DNA of 64,000 bases from Lantana camara (Eukaryota > Streptophyta > Magnoliopsida > Lamiales > Verbenaceae), in NCBI GenBank assembly GCA_037501455.1, contig CM074864.1, positions 35,056,001-35,120,000 on the forward strand. Reading direction: 5' to 3'. Made by a program: the position numbers and the translations under genes. Shown here one piece after another: positions 1-10,322 of this stretch. The notes beneath the pieces are model-generated. The model did no database searches, was not told where the DNA came from, and saw nothing but the letters and a program-made list of their open reading frames with translations. Within the stretch, counting starts at the first letter, position 1. Every line of letters begins with the position of its first letter.

Positions 1-589
1 ATTTATAAAATATGCTATGGGTGCAATTGAGTTTTGGTAAATGTATGAAAATTCATAAAATAATTCAAGGGTCGTTTTGATTATAATATTGAATATTGAA
101 AAGTAGATGAGTAAAGAGTTATCTACGGTCGAACTATGTGTAGGATTTTTGCCGATTTTTGGTACTAGTAGAGTTAAGATGGGAATCATGGTTCACGGAG
201 AGTGTCAAGATCCTTGAAATATTGTGAGGATTCTTTTGGTCACAATATTGGGTAATAAAAGTACTTCGGGAAATGTAGGAAAATTCTAGGGCTATAGGGG
301 TATTTTTGTAATTTCCAACCTAAAATTATAGAAATGGTTTTTGAAGCATATGAAGGGATTTTTAGGTGCTGGAAAGGGATAAATACTAGAGTTCTAAGAT
401 TCTATGAGAAAAGTTTCAAGATACATGCTTGATAGAAGAAATAATTAAATTACGAAGTTTTAATTAAAACTATAGCACATAAGTCACATAGGAATGCAAT
501 GCATGAAAGAATAAATAGGGATCGAGATTATAAACGCTTCATGAGTAACCCTTCACTTACCTCTCTCGACTTGGCCCTGAGGACGACTG
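1..589. other. AT-rich sequence, unassigned, probably transposon-derived
   Basis: No coding sequence was recognised. The stretch is AT-rich and runs into a copia LTR fragment. On the minus strand it has a splice-donor-like GTAAGTG (RC around 555), placed as in the gypsy LTRs farther right. It may therefore be an old minus-strand gypsy LTR fragment, but I found no clear second copy in the window. Confidence 0.35.
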
Positions 590-963
590 TTATAAATACA
601 TTTTGCACCCCATGAAACAAGGTGGTCCTTCTTAAGAGTGTGATCACACGAGCAAGCCTCGAACGAGTAAAGTCGACACACCCATTGTCTTTAGGACTCA
701 TCGGCTTGGAGTGATTTCTAATCATGACTTATGTGATATAGGGCTCGTTCCATGAACCATTTCACCTAAATGGTTGAGTCCTATAAGTCATATTGATTAG
801 GGGAGTTCTTATACATGCACAGTTAAACTAGTCACATCATCAAACAAGAGCATATAAAGAAGTGTTGCCAACGTTCATTTATTATTCAAAGATTATCTGT
901 GATTTACAAAGGAAAAGTACTAAAGCGGATATATAATCAGCTTTAAGGGCACTATTCCTAACA
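590..963 (-). mobile_element. Copia LTR fragment (5' end of an LTR, minus strand)
   Basis: This matches the right-hand part of the C1 LTR (about 5490-5857) over most of its length. Shared text includes ATGAAACAAGGTGGTCCTTC and the end CACTATTCCTAACA, which is the reverse complement of the TGTTAGGAATAG LTR start. The rest of the element is missing. It is more diverged from C1 than the two C1 LTRs are from each other, so it is an older relative. Confidence 0.75.
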
Positions 964-1354
964 TTATGAACGCATCATCATATGCACTTATCATTCCATG
1001 AAACTGAATGATCCTTCAAAAGGATAATCACATAAGCAAGTCTCAACGGAGTCAAGGTCGATACCCCCACTGTCTGTCGGACTCATAGACTTGGAGAAGT
1101 TTCTAATCCTCGCCTATAGAGTTAAGAACTTGTTTCATGTGTCATACCCATAAGAGGAAAGTTCTTAACGGCCTCATCGGATTAGGGGAGTTCAAACATG
1201 CAAAACACAGTCAAACCCAAAGAGACATAAATAAGCACATAAAGAAGTGATTGCCTATGAACAAAATCATTCCATTTATTATTCAAAGACTGTTTGTGAT
1301 TTTACAAGGAAATAGTGAAGCATAAACACTGCTTTAAGGGTACTATTCCTAACA
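964..1354 (-). mobile_element. Second, more diverged copia LTR fragment abutting the first
   Basis: The same landmarks recur in the same order: CATGAAACTGAATGATCC, then an ACTCATAGACTTGGAG block, then AGCACATAAAGAAGTG, ending at TACTATTCCTAACA. It begins immediately after the first fragment ends, so two related LTR ends lie head to tail. The divergence indicates a different subfamily rather than a recent duplication. Confidence 0.65.
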
Positions 1355-1742
1355 GAATGGGTGGACGGGTCTTTAGCCGAGTCCGTCCACTAACCGGAGG
1401 AAAAAGGGGTAATTGATTATGCATGAATGAACGATTATTAATGAATGAATGTTTTGTGATCGTTAAGAAATGAATGAATGGATAATGCACGCACGAGAAG
1501 AAGGTTGGAGAATTCGCCCACACACCAGGCTCACGTAATGACCTAACGAATGAATGAATAAAATTGATCGTTGTAATCTCGCGCGTTGTTTTCTTTGTTT
1601 TCACCCACTTGGGAAATATTTCAAAACCTCGTACGGGATTATGGCAAGTTTGCTCTGATCTGGCGTTTGTATAGATTACCCATTTCATATAAAGGTTGGG
1701 TCTTAGTGTGGGGAATATGGCGTCACGTGCTCAGGCTCTACA
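1355..1742 (+). mobile_element. Gypsy LTR, 3' end fragment, plus strand
   Basis: It matches the downstream half of the E3 LTR (45470-45760) by eye. Shared blocks are ACCGGAGGAAAAAGG, the repeated GAATGAATGAA tract, GGTTGGAGAATT and the CCCACTTGGGAAATATTTC block. It ends in GCTCTACA directly before a primer-binding site. The upstream half of the LTR is missing, and its left edge abuts the copia fragment. Confidence 0.75.
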
Positions 1743-1750
1743 TCTTGAAG

Positions 1751-1762
1751 TGGTATCAGAGC
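1751..1762 (+). other. Primer-binding site (initiator tRNA-Met type)
   Basis: TGGTATCAGAGC begins 8 nt after the LTR end. This is the sequence complementary to the 3' end of plant initiator tRNA-Met used for minus-strand priming by many plant LTR retrotransposons. Confidence 0.85.
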
Positions 1763-2612
1763 TCCAGGTTGCAAAACCGGAGTTCTCGTGTCGTGATTGA
1801 GTCAATTTAGGTCGAATGGCATAGCAAATAATTGTCAACGTGTGCATTGCATTGATTTTCATCACAAACTGCTATGAATTGTTGGAAATTACTTGTTATA
1901 TGTGATTTACTTCCAGTTTTAATACCTTATGTGTTCATTTTGCATCTAACATACGTTTGTTGTTCTAAATATGTGCCATAAGCATCTACTAACCCACATG
2001 CATCAATACTTGAGTTGAGTTATAGATTGTAGATTGTCATCACGCTATCAAGGCTACTATTAACCTCAACTACAGATTCCTTGTATCACACCAACAATGA
2101 GATTTTGGAGGCATCAGGATTCAAAAGTCGGATGTTGAATTTTCATGGCCTACAAAATGGAATTTCACCTCGCTCCTCAACATCGTGATAGGAGGCTCTG
2201 ACCACGAAGAAGTCATCACTTCCATTCTCTCTACAAATCTTGAAGATTATCAACATAGGTACATTGTGGGGAACGAAACCACTAATTTAAAGGATACGTG
2301 AGACAATGGGATAGGCGTGGAACTTCTCATCATCAAATTATGAAGACACTTGATACAAAATCAAATCCTTCAAGTTCACCACTGAGTCCTTTGTGTTTGA
2401 AGTAAGTGAGCTAATAGAAGGTCAAATCAAGGAGTTCAAGGATAGTATCGGGTTCTGGACCAGATCCATAATGTGTTAAAAGTTTCCTAGCTAAGCAAGG
2501 AAACTAAATGGATACGACAACTACCAAAAACCAATCGGTGGATAAAGGAACGATTCCAAGGAGAATGGACAAATTCGGATTGTGTCATCTTCTCGGGACT
2601 TCAGGACACTCG
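1763..2612 (+). other. Internal leader of the truncated gypsy fragment, non-coding
   Basis: It continues from the primer-binding site with the leader text seen in E1-E3 (GGTCGAATGGCATAG, then CAACGTGTGCATTGCATTGA). No long reading frame is present. It stops where the minus-strand element M2 begins at 2613, so M2 probably inserted here; the right-hand TSD of M2 is not identifiable. Confidence 0.6.
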
Positions 2613-2996
2613 TGTAACACCCCTCACGTGGGATACCACATTCCCCGCACTACGACCCGAACCTGAATACGAAATGGATAGTCCGTACTCAAGTCCGAGT
2701 GATAGCGAACGGGAGACCAACACACCCACTAGGCTAGGCGGAGCTAACACCGACTCAGAGTGTGGGAAAATAAAACAAATACCAATCAACCAATAGGATA
2801 GCGGAAGCAATATCACCAAATATTTAAACTGGAGCCAAAAGGTCAAATATATAGACAATATTCAAATTTCATAAGTCCCAAACATAAGCCCTAAGGGTAC
2901 AAAACAGAAGATATGCACGTGAGACCAAATGCAATCTACCTATACGACCAAGTGTGACCTGACTGACACATTTCCCCGCCTAGCACAAGCTCAAAG
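2613..2996 (-). repeat. M2 3' LTR, first part
   Basis: It is homologous to 60191-60580: both carry CCCGCACTACGACCCGAAC-like text, ACGAAATGGATAGT and GCGAACGGGAGACCAACACA. C0 interrupts it after AGCTCAAAG. The right LTR at 60570 reads straight through this point and so serves as the empty-site comparison. The LTR resumes at 54650. Confidence 0.85.
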
Positions 2997-3903
2997 TATT
3001 AGGAATAGTGCCCTAGAAAGCTGATTCGACATAATCTGCTTTGGGACTTTCCTTATGACACAGACAATCTATGAATAATACACGATTGATTATTATCATA
3101 GGCAAACACTTCTTTATATGCCAATACGTGTTTTGTATATTTCCATTACGTGCGCATGTATTAGAACTCCCGTAATCCATAAGGCTGTTAGGGACTTTGT
3201 CATTAGTTGAATGGCACATGAAATAAGCCCTAACTCAAGGCCGGATTAGAAACCATTCCAAGTCGATGAGTCCAACAAAGAGTGGGACTGTTGATTAGGC
3301 TCGGTTGACACTTGCTCGTGGGATTGCGTCCTTAAGAAGGAGCATCTTGTTTCTTGGGGTGTAAAGTGCATAGTTGATGCGTATGCAATACATGAGGGTG
3401 CTCGTTGTTAAGACGGGTACACTGAGGTGTCCCGTGTGAGAAGATTTCTAAATCGGAAAGGAAGTTTCTATAACTAGAAATAGAAACTTCCAGATTAGGA
3501 AATATCTCACAGGTCAATGACGTGAGTAAAGTAATCCTTTCACTTGAGATTCCATTGATGCTTTGTGGGCTAACTCTGTAGTCTTTGTTATAAGCTTTAA
3601 AGGGTGTCACCTTAGACAACTGACTCAAGGCTCATGCTAGGGCTGCACAAGTGGCACATGGAAGTATATGAGAATCGGCAAAGGACCTACACTTGTTTAG
3701 ATGCAAGAAGATCTCTTATTGCATAAGTCGTTCATATGCTATACTAAACCGTCGGCCGAGGTAGTGGATCAAGACATCAAGAAAAGAGTTTCTTGGATTG
3801 AGATCAAATGGATATGAAACGAACATAGCTTTAAGATTCAGATTACTAGGGCTCTCATTTTTCCCATGTTGTAGATCTTAATTGAGAGATGGGTTGGTAG
3901 GAG
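2997..3903 (+). repeat. C0 5' LTR, first part
   Basis: It aligns by eye with 53416-54260 almost base for base at the start. C1 interrupts it, with AGGAG duplicated at 3899-3903 and 14019-14023. Compared with the 3' LTR, the area around the C1 site has extra sequence, so the 3' LTR has lost roughly 100 bp here. Confidence 0.85.
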
Positions 3904-4288
3904 TGTTGGAAAACACGAATCAGAAAACAGCGGAATTTAAAAATTTTTCCAACAAAAGGACCTTGAACTCGCAATCGTGTAACCAAATTCGTAAAGATAG
4001 AAAACTTACTTTTCTTTTATTCTTTCTTGAAGCGTTTCAAGCCACCCAAGAACGCTCTTCTCGCGGCTTGATCCCCTCTCCTTGGTAAAGCTCGAATCTT
4101 CAAACTTCTGACTTGAAGTCTCTAGAGAAAGTCCACCAACTTGATCACAATCTAACTAGTAAGGATGCTAGTTCTCTAGTTAGTGTTTAGGCTTAACCTA
4201 GGGTTTAATTTAATCTTGGAGAAAAGGAAGGTGTTCAACACATGAACCAAGAATTGTCAATTAGCTCTAAAGGGAGCATGAGCTCCCC

Positions 4289-4296
4289 TATATATA
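4289..4296 (-). promoter_or_regulatory. TATA box of the C1 LTR promoter
   Basis: TATATATA sits between CCCC and AGG in the coding direction, inside an otherwise ordinary stretch about 390 bp before the LTR end. The same site is at 12451-12458 in the other LTR. Transcription would be expected to start roughly 30 nt further left (inference). Confidence 0.6.
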
Positions 4297-4641
4297 GGAA
4301 AGGGGAGGGGCGGCCGAACCTAGTCCTAATGGACAAAGGATTTGGTCCCTCTCTCTCCTATTACTTGATCATCAAGTATATTCCAACTTTGACTTTGAAT
4401 TCTAATTCAAGTCAACTTTTAAGAGAGCTAAAAATATCCAAACTATTTTTGGATAATTTTATACTTTATTTATTATAAAATAAATAACTTATTTTTATCT
4501 AATTAATTAATTCGTAATTAATTAACTAGATTATTTTCTCCAAAATTAGACTTTCTTTTTAATTCAAAATTAAACCAAAGTCTATTAAATAATTAACTAA
4601 TTAATTATTTAATATATATATAATATATATATATATAAACA

Positions 4642-4709
4642 CACGTGTGTGACACGTGTCACAGTGACACGTGTCACTCACGTGAGCCACACGTGTGACT
4701 TCACACGTG
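4642..4709. promoter_or_regulatory. Array of six CACGTG (G-box) palindromes in C1 U3
   Basis: CACGTG occurs at 4642, 4653, 4668, 4679, 4690 and 4704, six times in 68 bp. Several sit in longer palindromes such as GTGACACGTGTCAC. ACGTGTC, the ABRE-like core, is present. The G-box is the known binding site of plant bZIP and bHLH factors. The array lies about 350-420 bp upstream of the TATA box, suggesting stress- or light-responsive LTR transcription (inference). Confidence 0.75.
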
Positions 4710-5857
4710 TGGAACCCTCTTGGCCCGATTAACTCGTTTAATCATTTTCAAGCCTCAACTCATGTAACCAAGTTGTTGTGTGTGACCCTCTAGGTTCTCA
4801 ATTCAATTAGCAGTGACCCCAATTAATTAATTCACTAATTAATTAATCAGTCCACAGATTAAACGACAATAGTCTAGCAACAGGTGTTTAACCCCTAGCT
4901 GAATTGGAATGTTCGGATTCGACAGAACCTTTAAGTCATTGAATCATGTGAGATACAATCCTCCTACTTACTATCTCTCAACCAAGATCTAGGGCAAGGG
5001 AATAATCAGAACCCTAATAATCCGGTCTTAAGGCTAAGTGCATTTCATATCCATTTGATCTCAATCCAAGAAACCCTTTTCTTGATGTCTTGATCTACTG
5101 CCTTGGCCAAGGACTCCATATGGCATATGAATGACTTACACAATAAGAGATCACCTTGCAAATGCAAGTGTAGGTCCTATCTTGATTCTCATTCACTTTC
5201 ATGAGTCACTTGTGCAGCCCCAGCATAAGCCTTGAATCAGTTGTCTAAGGCGACACCCTTTAAAGCTTATACCTAAGACTACAGAGTTAACTCATAAAGT
5301 GACAAGGAACCTCAAGTCTAAGGATCAATTAATCACATCAATGACTCGTGAGATATTTCCTAATCTGGAAGTTTCCATTTCCTGAAATAGAAACTTCCTT
5401 TCCCATTTAGGAATGTTCTCACACGGGGCACCTCAGTGAACTTACTTATTAAAGTAAGCACCCTCATGTATCACGCACGTATCAACTATACACTTTCCAC
5501 CTCCATGAAACAAGGTGGTCCTTCTTAAGGGCGTGATCCCACAAGCAAGCCTTAGAGGAGTCAGGTTGACACTCCCACTGTCTGGAGGACTCATCGGCTT
5601 GGAGTATTTTACTAATCATGACTTATGTGATATAGGGCTCGTTTCATGAACCATTTCACCTAAATGGTAGAGTCCTAAAGTCATCAGGATTAGGGGAGTT
5701 CTCATACATGCACAGATAAAGTAAACGCATACCAAACAAGAGCATATAAAGAAGTGTTGCCTCAATTCGTTATTTCATTCAAAGATTGTCTGTGATTACA
5801 ATAAGGAAAAGCACAAAGCGGATATACAATCGGCTTTCTAGGGCACTATTCCTAACA

Positions 5858-5868
5858 ATCTCCCACTT
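5858..5868 (-). other. C1 polypurine tract
   Basis: The coding strand reads AAGTGGGAGAT directly against the 3' LTR start. C0 has the same tract at 53405-53415. This is the plus-strand primer site of the element. Confidence 0.85.
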
Positions 5869-5873
5869 GCCCG

Positions 5874-6434
5874 TCAAAGCCATTCTAAAACTACTCTAAG
5901 TCCCATCTTCTGAAGATGACCTTGGAAAGCTTCTCGACTAAGGGGTTTAGTAAGTGGATCTGCCACGTTCTCTGCTGATGTGACCCTCTCAATTTGCACA
6001 TCTCCTCTTTTGATAATATCACGGATTAGGTGATACTTCCTCATAATGTGCTTGGTCCGTTGGTGAGATCTTGGTTCTCTTGCTTGAGCAACCGCCCCAG
6101 TGTTGTCACAAAACACAGTAATGGGGTCTTTCATGCTAGGAACAACATTCAACTCTTGAATGAAGTTTCTAATCCAAACACCTTCCTTTGCTGCATCATT
6201 TGCAGCTAAGTATTCGGCCTCAGTGGTCGAATCTGCCGTGGTTGTTTGCTTGGAACTCTTCCAACTCACTGCTCCGCCGTTTAGGCAGAAAATGTATCCT
6301 GACATTGACTTAAAATCATCTAAGTCAGATGCAAAGCTTGCATCGCAGTATCCTTCGACAGTAAGATCTTTCTGACCTCCGTAAACTAAGAATAAATCTT
6401 TAGTACTTTTCAAGTACTTAAGAATATTCTTCAC
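5874..6434 (-). pseudogene. Copia RNase H domain, 3' end of the broken C1 pol
   Basis: The 186 residues open in this frame are the RNase H end of a copia polyprotein, which removes the RNA strand of the RNA-DNA hybrid during reverse transcription. The catalytic acidic residues are visible: D31 in GYCDAS, E74 in TTEAEYLA and D110 in FCDNTG. The later EPRSHQRTKHI and ENVADPLTKPL blocks are also typical of copia RNase H. The methionine at 6434 is not a true start: the frame is the continuation of the reverse transcriptase ORF to the right. It was separated from it by a one-base insertion in an A run at 6469-6472, with a few residues of overlap lost. It ends 16 bp before the 3' LTR. Confidence 0.85.
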
Positions 6435-6459
6435 GGCAGCCCAGTGACCATCTCCAGGG

Positions 6460-6987
6460 TCAGATTGGAAAACGACTCGTTACACTAAGTGCATAAGCCA
6501 CATCCGGTCGAGTACATAACATTGCATACATTATGCTACCTATTGCTGATGCATAAGGTGTATGAGTCATTCTTTCCTTCTCAAGGTTAGTCTTAGGACA
6601 CATCTTCTTTGAAAGATATGTTCCTACACTCATAGGAAGGTTCTTAACCTTTGCTGACTCCATATTGAATCTCTTCAATACTTTGTCAATGTACATCGAT
6701 TGTGATAGTCCTATTAACCTTCTAGATCTATCTCTATAGATTTTAATTCCAAGGATATAGGACGCATCACCAAGATCTTTCATCTCGAATTGGTTCGATA
6801 ACCATAACTTAGTCACTTTCATGTCATCCTTCGAATTCCCAATAAGAAGGATGTCATCAACATAAAGTACTAAGAATTGCACTGAGGTCTCCAATTCCTT
6901 TCTATACACACATGATTCATTCGTAATTTGGATGAAGCCAAACGCTTTGACTGATTCATCAAATCGAATGTTTCAATTCCTAGAAGC
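6460..6987 (-). pseudogene. Copia reverse transcriptase, C-terminal half, out of frame in C1
   Basis: This segment continues the reverse transcriptase of the large upstream frame. The active-site block LYVDDILLIGN is intact; the YVDD box is residues 16-19 of the 149-residue open part that begins at 6909. Further copia landmarks follow, such as FEMKDLGDASYILGIKI and CTRPDVAYA. Two in-frame stops divide it from the upstream part: TAG at 6988-6990 and TGA at 6973-6975. At its far end an extra base in the A run 6469-6472 shifts it out of frame with RNase H. Otherwise the residues look well conserved, which suggests recent inactivation. Confidence 0.85.
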
Positions 6988-9795
6988 CTATTTCAATCCA
7001 TAGATTGATCTTTGGAGTTTGCAAACCTTTTGCTCACTCCCACTGAATGTGAAACCTATGGGTTGCTCCATATAAATGTCTTTATCAATGTCACCATTGA
7101 GAAAGGCAGTTTTCACATCCATTTGCCATATCTCATAGTCATAATATGCAGCAATGGCAAGCATGATTCGAATGGACTTTTGCATTGCAACTGGTGAAAA
7201 GGTTTCGTCAAAGTCCACGCCGGGTCTTTGAGTGAATCCTTTCGCAACCAGTCTTGCCTTGTAGGCTGCAATGCTTCCATCAACTCCAAGCTTTCTCTTA
7301 AAGATCCATTTGCAACCGATGGGTTTGACCCCATCAGGCAAATCTACCAAGGTCCAAACTTGGTTGGAGTTCATGGAATCCATTTCGGATTTCATGGCTT
7401 CTATCCACTGTTCAGAGTCAGAATCTGAAAGTGCCTCCTCATATGTTGAAGGATCATTATCCTTTTGAGAGATTTCATGGAAGAATCCATACCATCTCTC
7501 CGGTTGTCTAGGAGTGCGTTCAGAACGCCTTAGAGGAGGATTTACATGTGTATCGAAATTCGTAATTGGTTGTGGTTGATCAGAGTGGGACGTTTCTTCA
7601 GTGGGTGGTATGGGGTCACTTTGTACTTCTTCTAATTCTATGATCTTACCTTGCTTTTCTTTAAGGAACGGTTCCTCCAGAAAAGTAGCATTTCTGGAAA
7701 CAAACACCTTTTGCTCAGATTGATCATAGAAATAGTATCCTATGGATTCCTTAGGATAACCTACAAAGTAGCATAAGTTAGAACGGGATTCTAACTTATC
7801 TCCCACTGTCCTCTTCACGTAAGTAGGACAACCCCAAATTCTTAAATAAGAATAACTAGGGATTTTACCATGCCACATTTCATAGGGCGTTTTAGGGACT
7901 GACTTAGAGGGAACTAGATTCAAAATCTTTGCTGCACTTTCTAGGGCATAACCCCAGAAAGAAGGTGGTAAGTCAGTGAAACTCATCATGGAACGAACCA
8001 TATCAAGTCGGGTTCGATTCCTTCTCTCAGAAACTCCATTAAGCTGAGGAGTTCCCGGAGGAGTCCACTGAGAGATAATCCCATTATCTTCGAGATGATT
8101 AAGGAATTCTTCACTAAGATATTCGCCTCCTCGATCAGATCGAAGTGCTTTGATCTTGTGACCAGTTTGGTTCTCAACCTCCTTTTGAAATTCTAAGAAT
8201 TTCTCAAAAGCTTCAGATTTATACTTCATTAAGTATACATAACCATACCGACTAAAGTCATCAGTAAAGGTTATGAAGTACTGATGATTGTTTCTAGTGC
8301 TTACACTAAGCGGTCCACAAACATCAGTATGGATCAAATCCAAAACCTTAGTGGCACGTTCCACAGTTCCTTTAAAAGGAACTTTGGACATCTTTCCTTT
8401 GAGACAGGATTCGCAAGAAGTCAACTCTTTGAGATCATTCTCAGAGAATGATCCTAAAGTGTTTATCTTGCTAATTCTGTTCTTGGAAATGTGTCCTAAT
8501 CTAGCATGCCATAAGGGAGTTGAAACTTTGTCATCTCTCTTACGCTTTGTTTCTCGTTGTATATTCATAATATTGATATTTTGAGTTAGGTAAAGTCCAT
8601 TACTTAGAGTACCGATATGAACGGAAGAGTTGTTCCGTTTGATAAAGTATTTACCATTCTTAATATAAGTTTCATATCCTTCACAATCTAATATTGGAAC
8701 TGAAATTATATTACGAATAATGCTCGGTACATAAAGGACTTTATTTAATACTAACTCAAAACTACCTAAATCTAATCTAATTGTGCCTAAAGCTCGAGCT
8801 TCAACGTTTGAGCCATCGCCGATCTTCAAGACACATTCTCCTTCTTTGAGTTGTTGGACTTCACTTAGCATCTGTACATCATTACAGATATGAGTTCCAC
8901 AACCGGTATCAAGTACCCAAGAACTAGAATTAATAGAAAGATTTACTTCAATGAGAAAGATACCTTTCTTTAGAGTAGCCTCGTACTCTGGGCAGTTTCT
9001 CCTCCAATGTCCCGCTTTGCCACAATGGAAGCAAACATCCTCTTTCTGATCACGCTTCTTCTTTTGGGCCATCCCCTTCGAAATGCCACCAGTGGGCCTA
9101 AGGGGTTTCTTCTTCTTCTTTTGGGTTTTCTTGCCCTTACCTTTAGAAGGCCCAGAAGAGGAAGATGGAGCATTCACCATCAAAACCTTATTGTCCTTCT
9201 TGATCGTGCTTTCAGCAGTCACAAGCTGACTAATCAGTTCAGCTACAGTAGCACCAACATGATTCATGTTGAAGTTGAGGACAAATGGGTTGAATGATGG
9301 TGGGAGCGAAGCTAGCAACAAATCCACTGAAAGCTCATCTTTCAGTGGTATGTCCATGGAAGCAAGTTTCTCAGTAAGGGCAAGAAACTTGAGTCCATAT
9401 TCATGGACACTTGAACCTTCCCTCATTCTCAAGTGGAACAATTCCTTTGAAGTGTTATACCTTGTAACACGTTCATGAGGGCGGTAAAGTTGCTCTAAGT
9501 GGTCGTAAATCTCCCAAGCGTATTCCATGGCCTCATGTTGTCTTTGCAAGTCCGGAGACATGTTAGCCAACATAAGGCAACGGGCTTGGAGATTATCATC
9601 CTTCCACTTCTGAATCGCATCCCGCTCGGCCCGAGTGGGAACCTCCCCTTCGGGACTAGGCTCCCCTTCGAAGAGAACATAAGTTCTCTTCTCAGAATCT
9701 AAAATGATTTTTAGATTCCTCAGCCAATCAGAATAGTTGGGACCAGTCAACTTGTTTGACTCGAGGATCGATACAAGAGGGTTTTTGGTTGCCAT
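6988..9795 (-). CDS. Copia gag-protease-integrase-RT polyprotein of C1 (935 aa, C-terminally truncated)
   Basis: This is the main frame of C1. Residues 1 to about 250 are the copia Gag, starting MATKNPLVSILESNKLTG. The CCHC zinc knuckle CX2CX4HX4C is C255, C258, H263, C268. The aspartic protease motif DTG is at 296-298. The integrase HHCC zinc site is H430, H435, C461, C464. The integrase DDE triad is D491, D554 and E590 with the usual 35-residue gap between the last two. Reverse transcriptase begins near 800; its first catalytic aspartate is D893 in QMDVKTAFLNG. A TAG stop follows at 6988-6990 where relatives continue. The start ATG at 9793-9795 follows the leader and aligns with the gag start of C0. 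The product would give Gag, protease and integrase but no working reverse transcriptase. Confidence 0.92.
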   Translation of the reverse strand: MATKNPLVSILESNKLTGPNYSDWLRNLKIILDSEKRTYVLFEGEPSPEGEVPTRAERDAIQKWKDDNLQARCLMLANMSPDLQRQHEAMEYAWEIYDHLEQLYRPHERVTRYNTSKELFHLRMREGSSVHEYGLKFLALTEKLASMDIPLKDELSVDLLLASLPPSFNPFVLNFNMNHVGATVAELISQLVTAESTIKKDNKVLMVNAPSSSSGPSKGKGKKTQKKKKKPLRPTGGISKGMAQKKKRDQKEDVCFHCGKAGHWRRNCPEYEATLKKGIFLIEVNLSINSSSWVLDTGCGTHICNDVQMLSEVQQLKEGECVLKIGDGSNVEARALGTIRLDLGSFELVLNKVLYVPSIIRNIISVPILDCEGYETYIKNGKYFIKRNNSSVHIGTLSNGLYLTQNINIMNIQRETKRKRDDKVSTPLWHARLGHISKNRISKINTLGSFSENDLKELTSCESCLKGKMSKVPFKGTVERATKVLDLIHTDVCGPLSVSTRNNHQYFITFTDDFSRYGYVYLMKYKSEAFEKFLEFQKEVENQTGHKIKALRSDRGGEYLSEEFLNHLEDNGIISQWTPPGTPQLNGVSERRNRTRLDMVRSMMSFTDLPPSFWGYALESAAKILNLVPSKSVPKTPYEMWHGKIPSYSYLRIWGCPTYVKRTVGDKLESRSNLCYFVGYPKESIGYYFYDQSEQKVFVSRNATFLEEPFLKEKQGKIIELEEVQSDPIPPTEETSHSDQPQPITNFDTHVNPPLRRSERTPRQPERWYGFFHEISQKDNDPSTYEEALSDSDSEQWIEAMKSEMDSMNSNQVWTLVDLPDGVKPIGCKWIFKRKLGVDGSIAAYKARLVAKGFTQRPGVDFDETFSPVAMQKSIRIMLAIAAYYDYEIWQMDVKTAFLNGDIDKDIYMEQPIGFTFSGSEQKVCKLQRSIYGLK

Positions 9796-10001
9796 TTCAA
9801 AACACGTAGAGAATCACAGAATCTACGACCTAAATGGTAAAACAGAGAACTAGTGAGCATGCTGAATTATAACGATATACAAAAGATAAGGTCTTTAATC
9901 TAATGTAGCTCCCACTGTTTTTCAAAGATCTAGAATTCCCATAGATCTAAGAGGAACACGTTTCCCAATGGGTACTAAGATCCTAGCCATTTTACCTCGA
10001 A

Positions 10002-10322
10002 CCCACGACTCGCGGACATTCTAAGTAAGAACCCTAGGTAGGTACAACTTACCAATTCTAACACCTTTAGAACTCTTAGTAATTTGTTTTTGCATTACCT
10101 ATCTTTCAATATGGACCCACGACTCGTGCGACATCCATATTTACTTAGGCGTTAAGCTAGACCCATCAATCATAAGATCATGACCAAAACTTAGTTCGAA
10201 CGACCCACGACTCGCGGATATCGCCCTTGCTAAAATTGACCATGAAATATTGATCATTTAAAATGATTAATTAGGTAACTCAGAACTAATAAGCTCCACT
10301 AGCTATCCCACGACTCGCGGAC
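10002..10322 (-). repeat. Four-copy hairpin array in the C1 leader
   Basis: The core CCCACGACTCGCGGAC (plus-strand view) occurs at 10002, 10116 (variant CGTGCGAC), 10204 and 10307, spaced 86-115 nt. In transcript sense the centre CCGCG-AGU-CGUGG folds into a five-pair stem. Outer arms also pair and differ between copies, for example ATATGGA at 10109-10115 with TCCATAT at 10134-10140. The C0 leader has the same four at 16116-16433. Confidence 0.8.

Larger units (their letters stand above)
3904..5857 (-). repeat. C1 3' LTR
   Basis: It is near-identical to 12066-14018. In the coding direction U3 runs from 5857 leftwards, with an AT-rich block and a cluster of CACGTG palindromes, then a TATA box at 4289-4296. 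R and U5 reach 3904. Confidence 0.95.

Noticed and set aside
10190..10218. RNA polymerase III B box (GTTCGA-like) next to leader hairpins
   Set aside because: The GTTCGA match occurs at only two copies, with no A box at the proper distance.
10002..10322. Hammerhead or other self-cleaving ribozyme in the leader hairpins
   Set aside because: The conserved CTGATGA and GAAA core of hammerheads is absent. The motif is a simple stem with an AGU loop.
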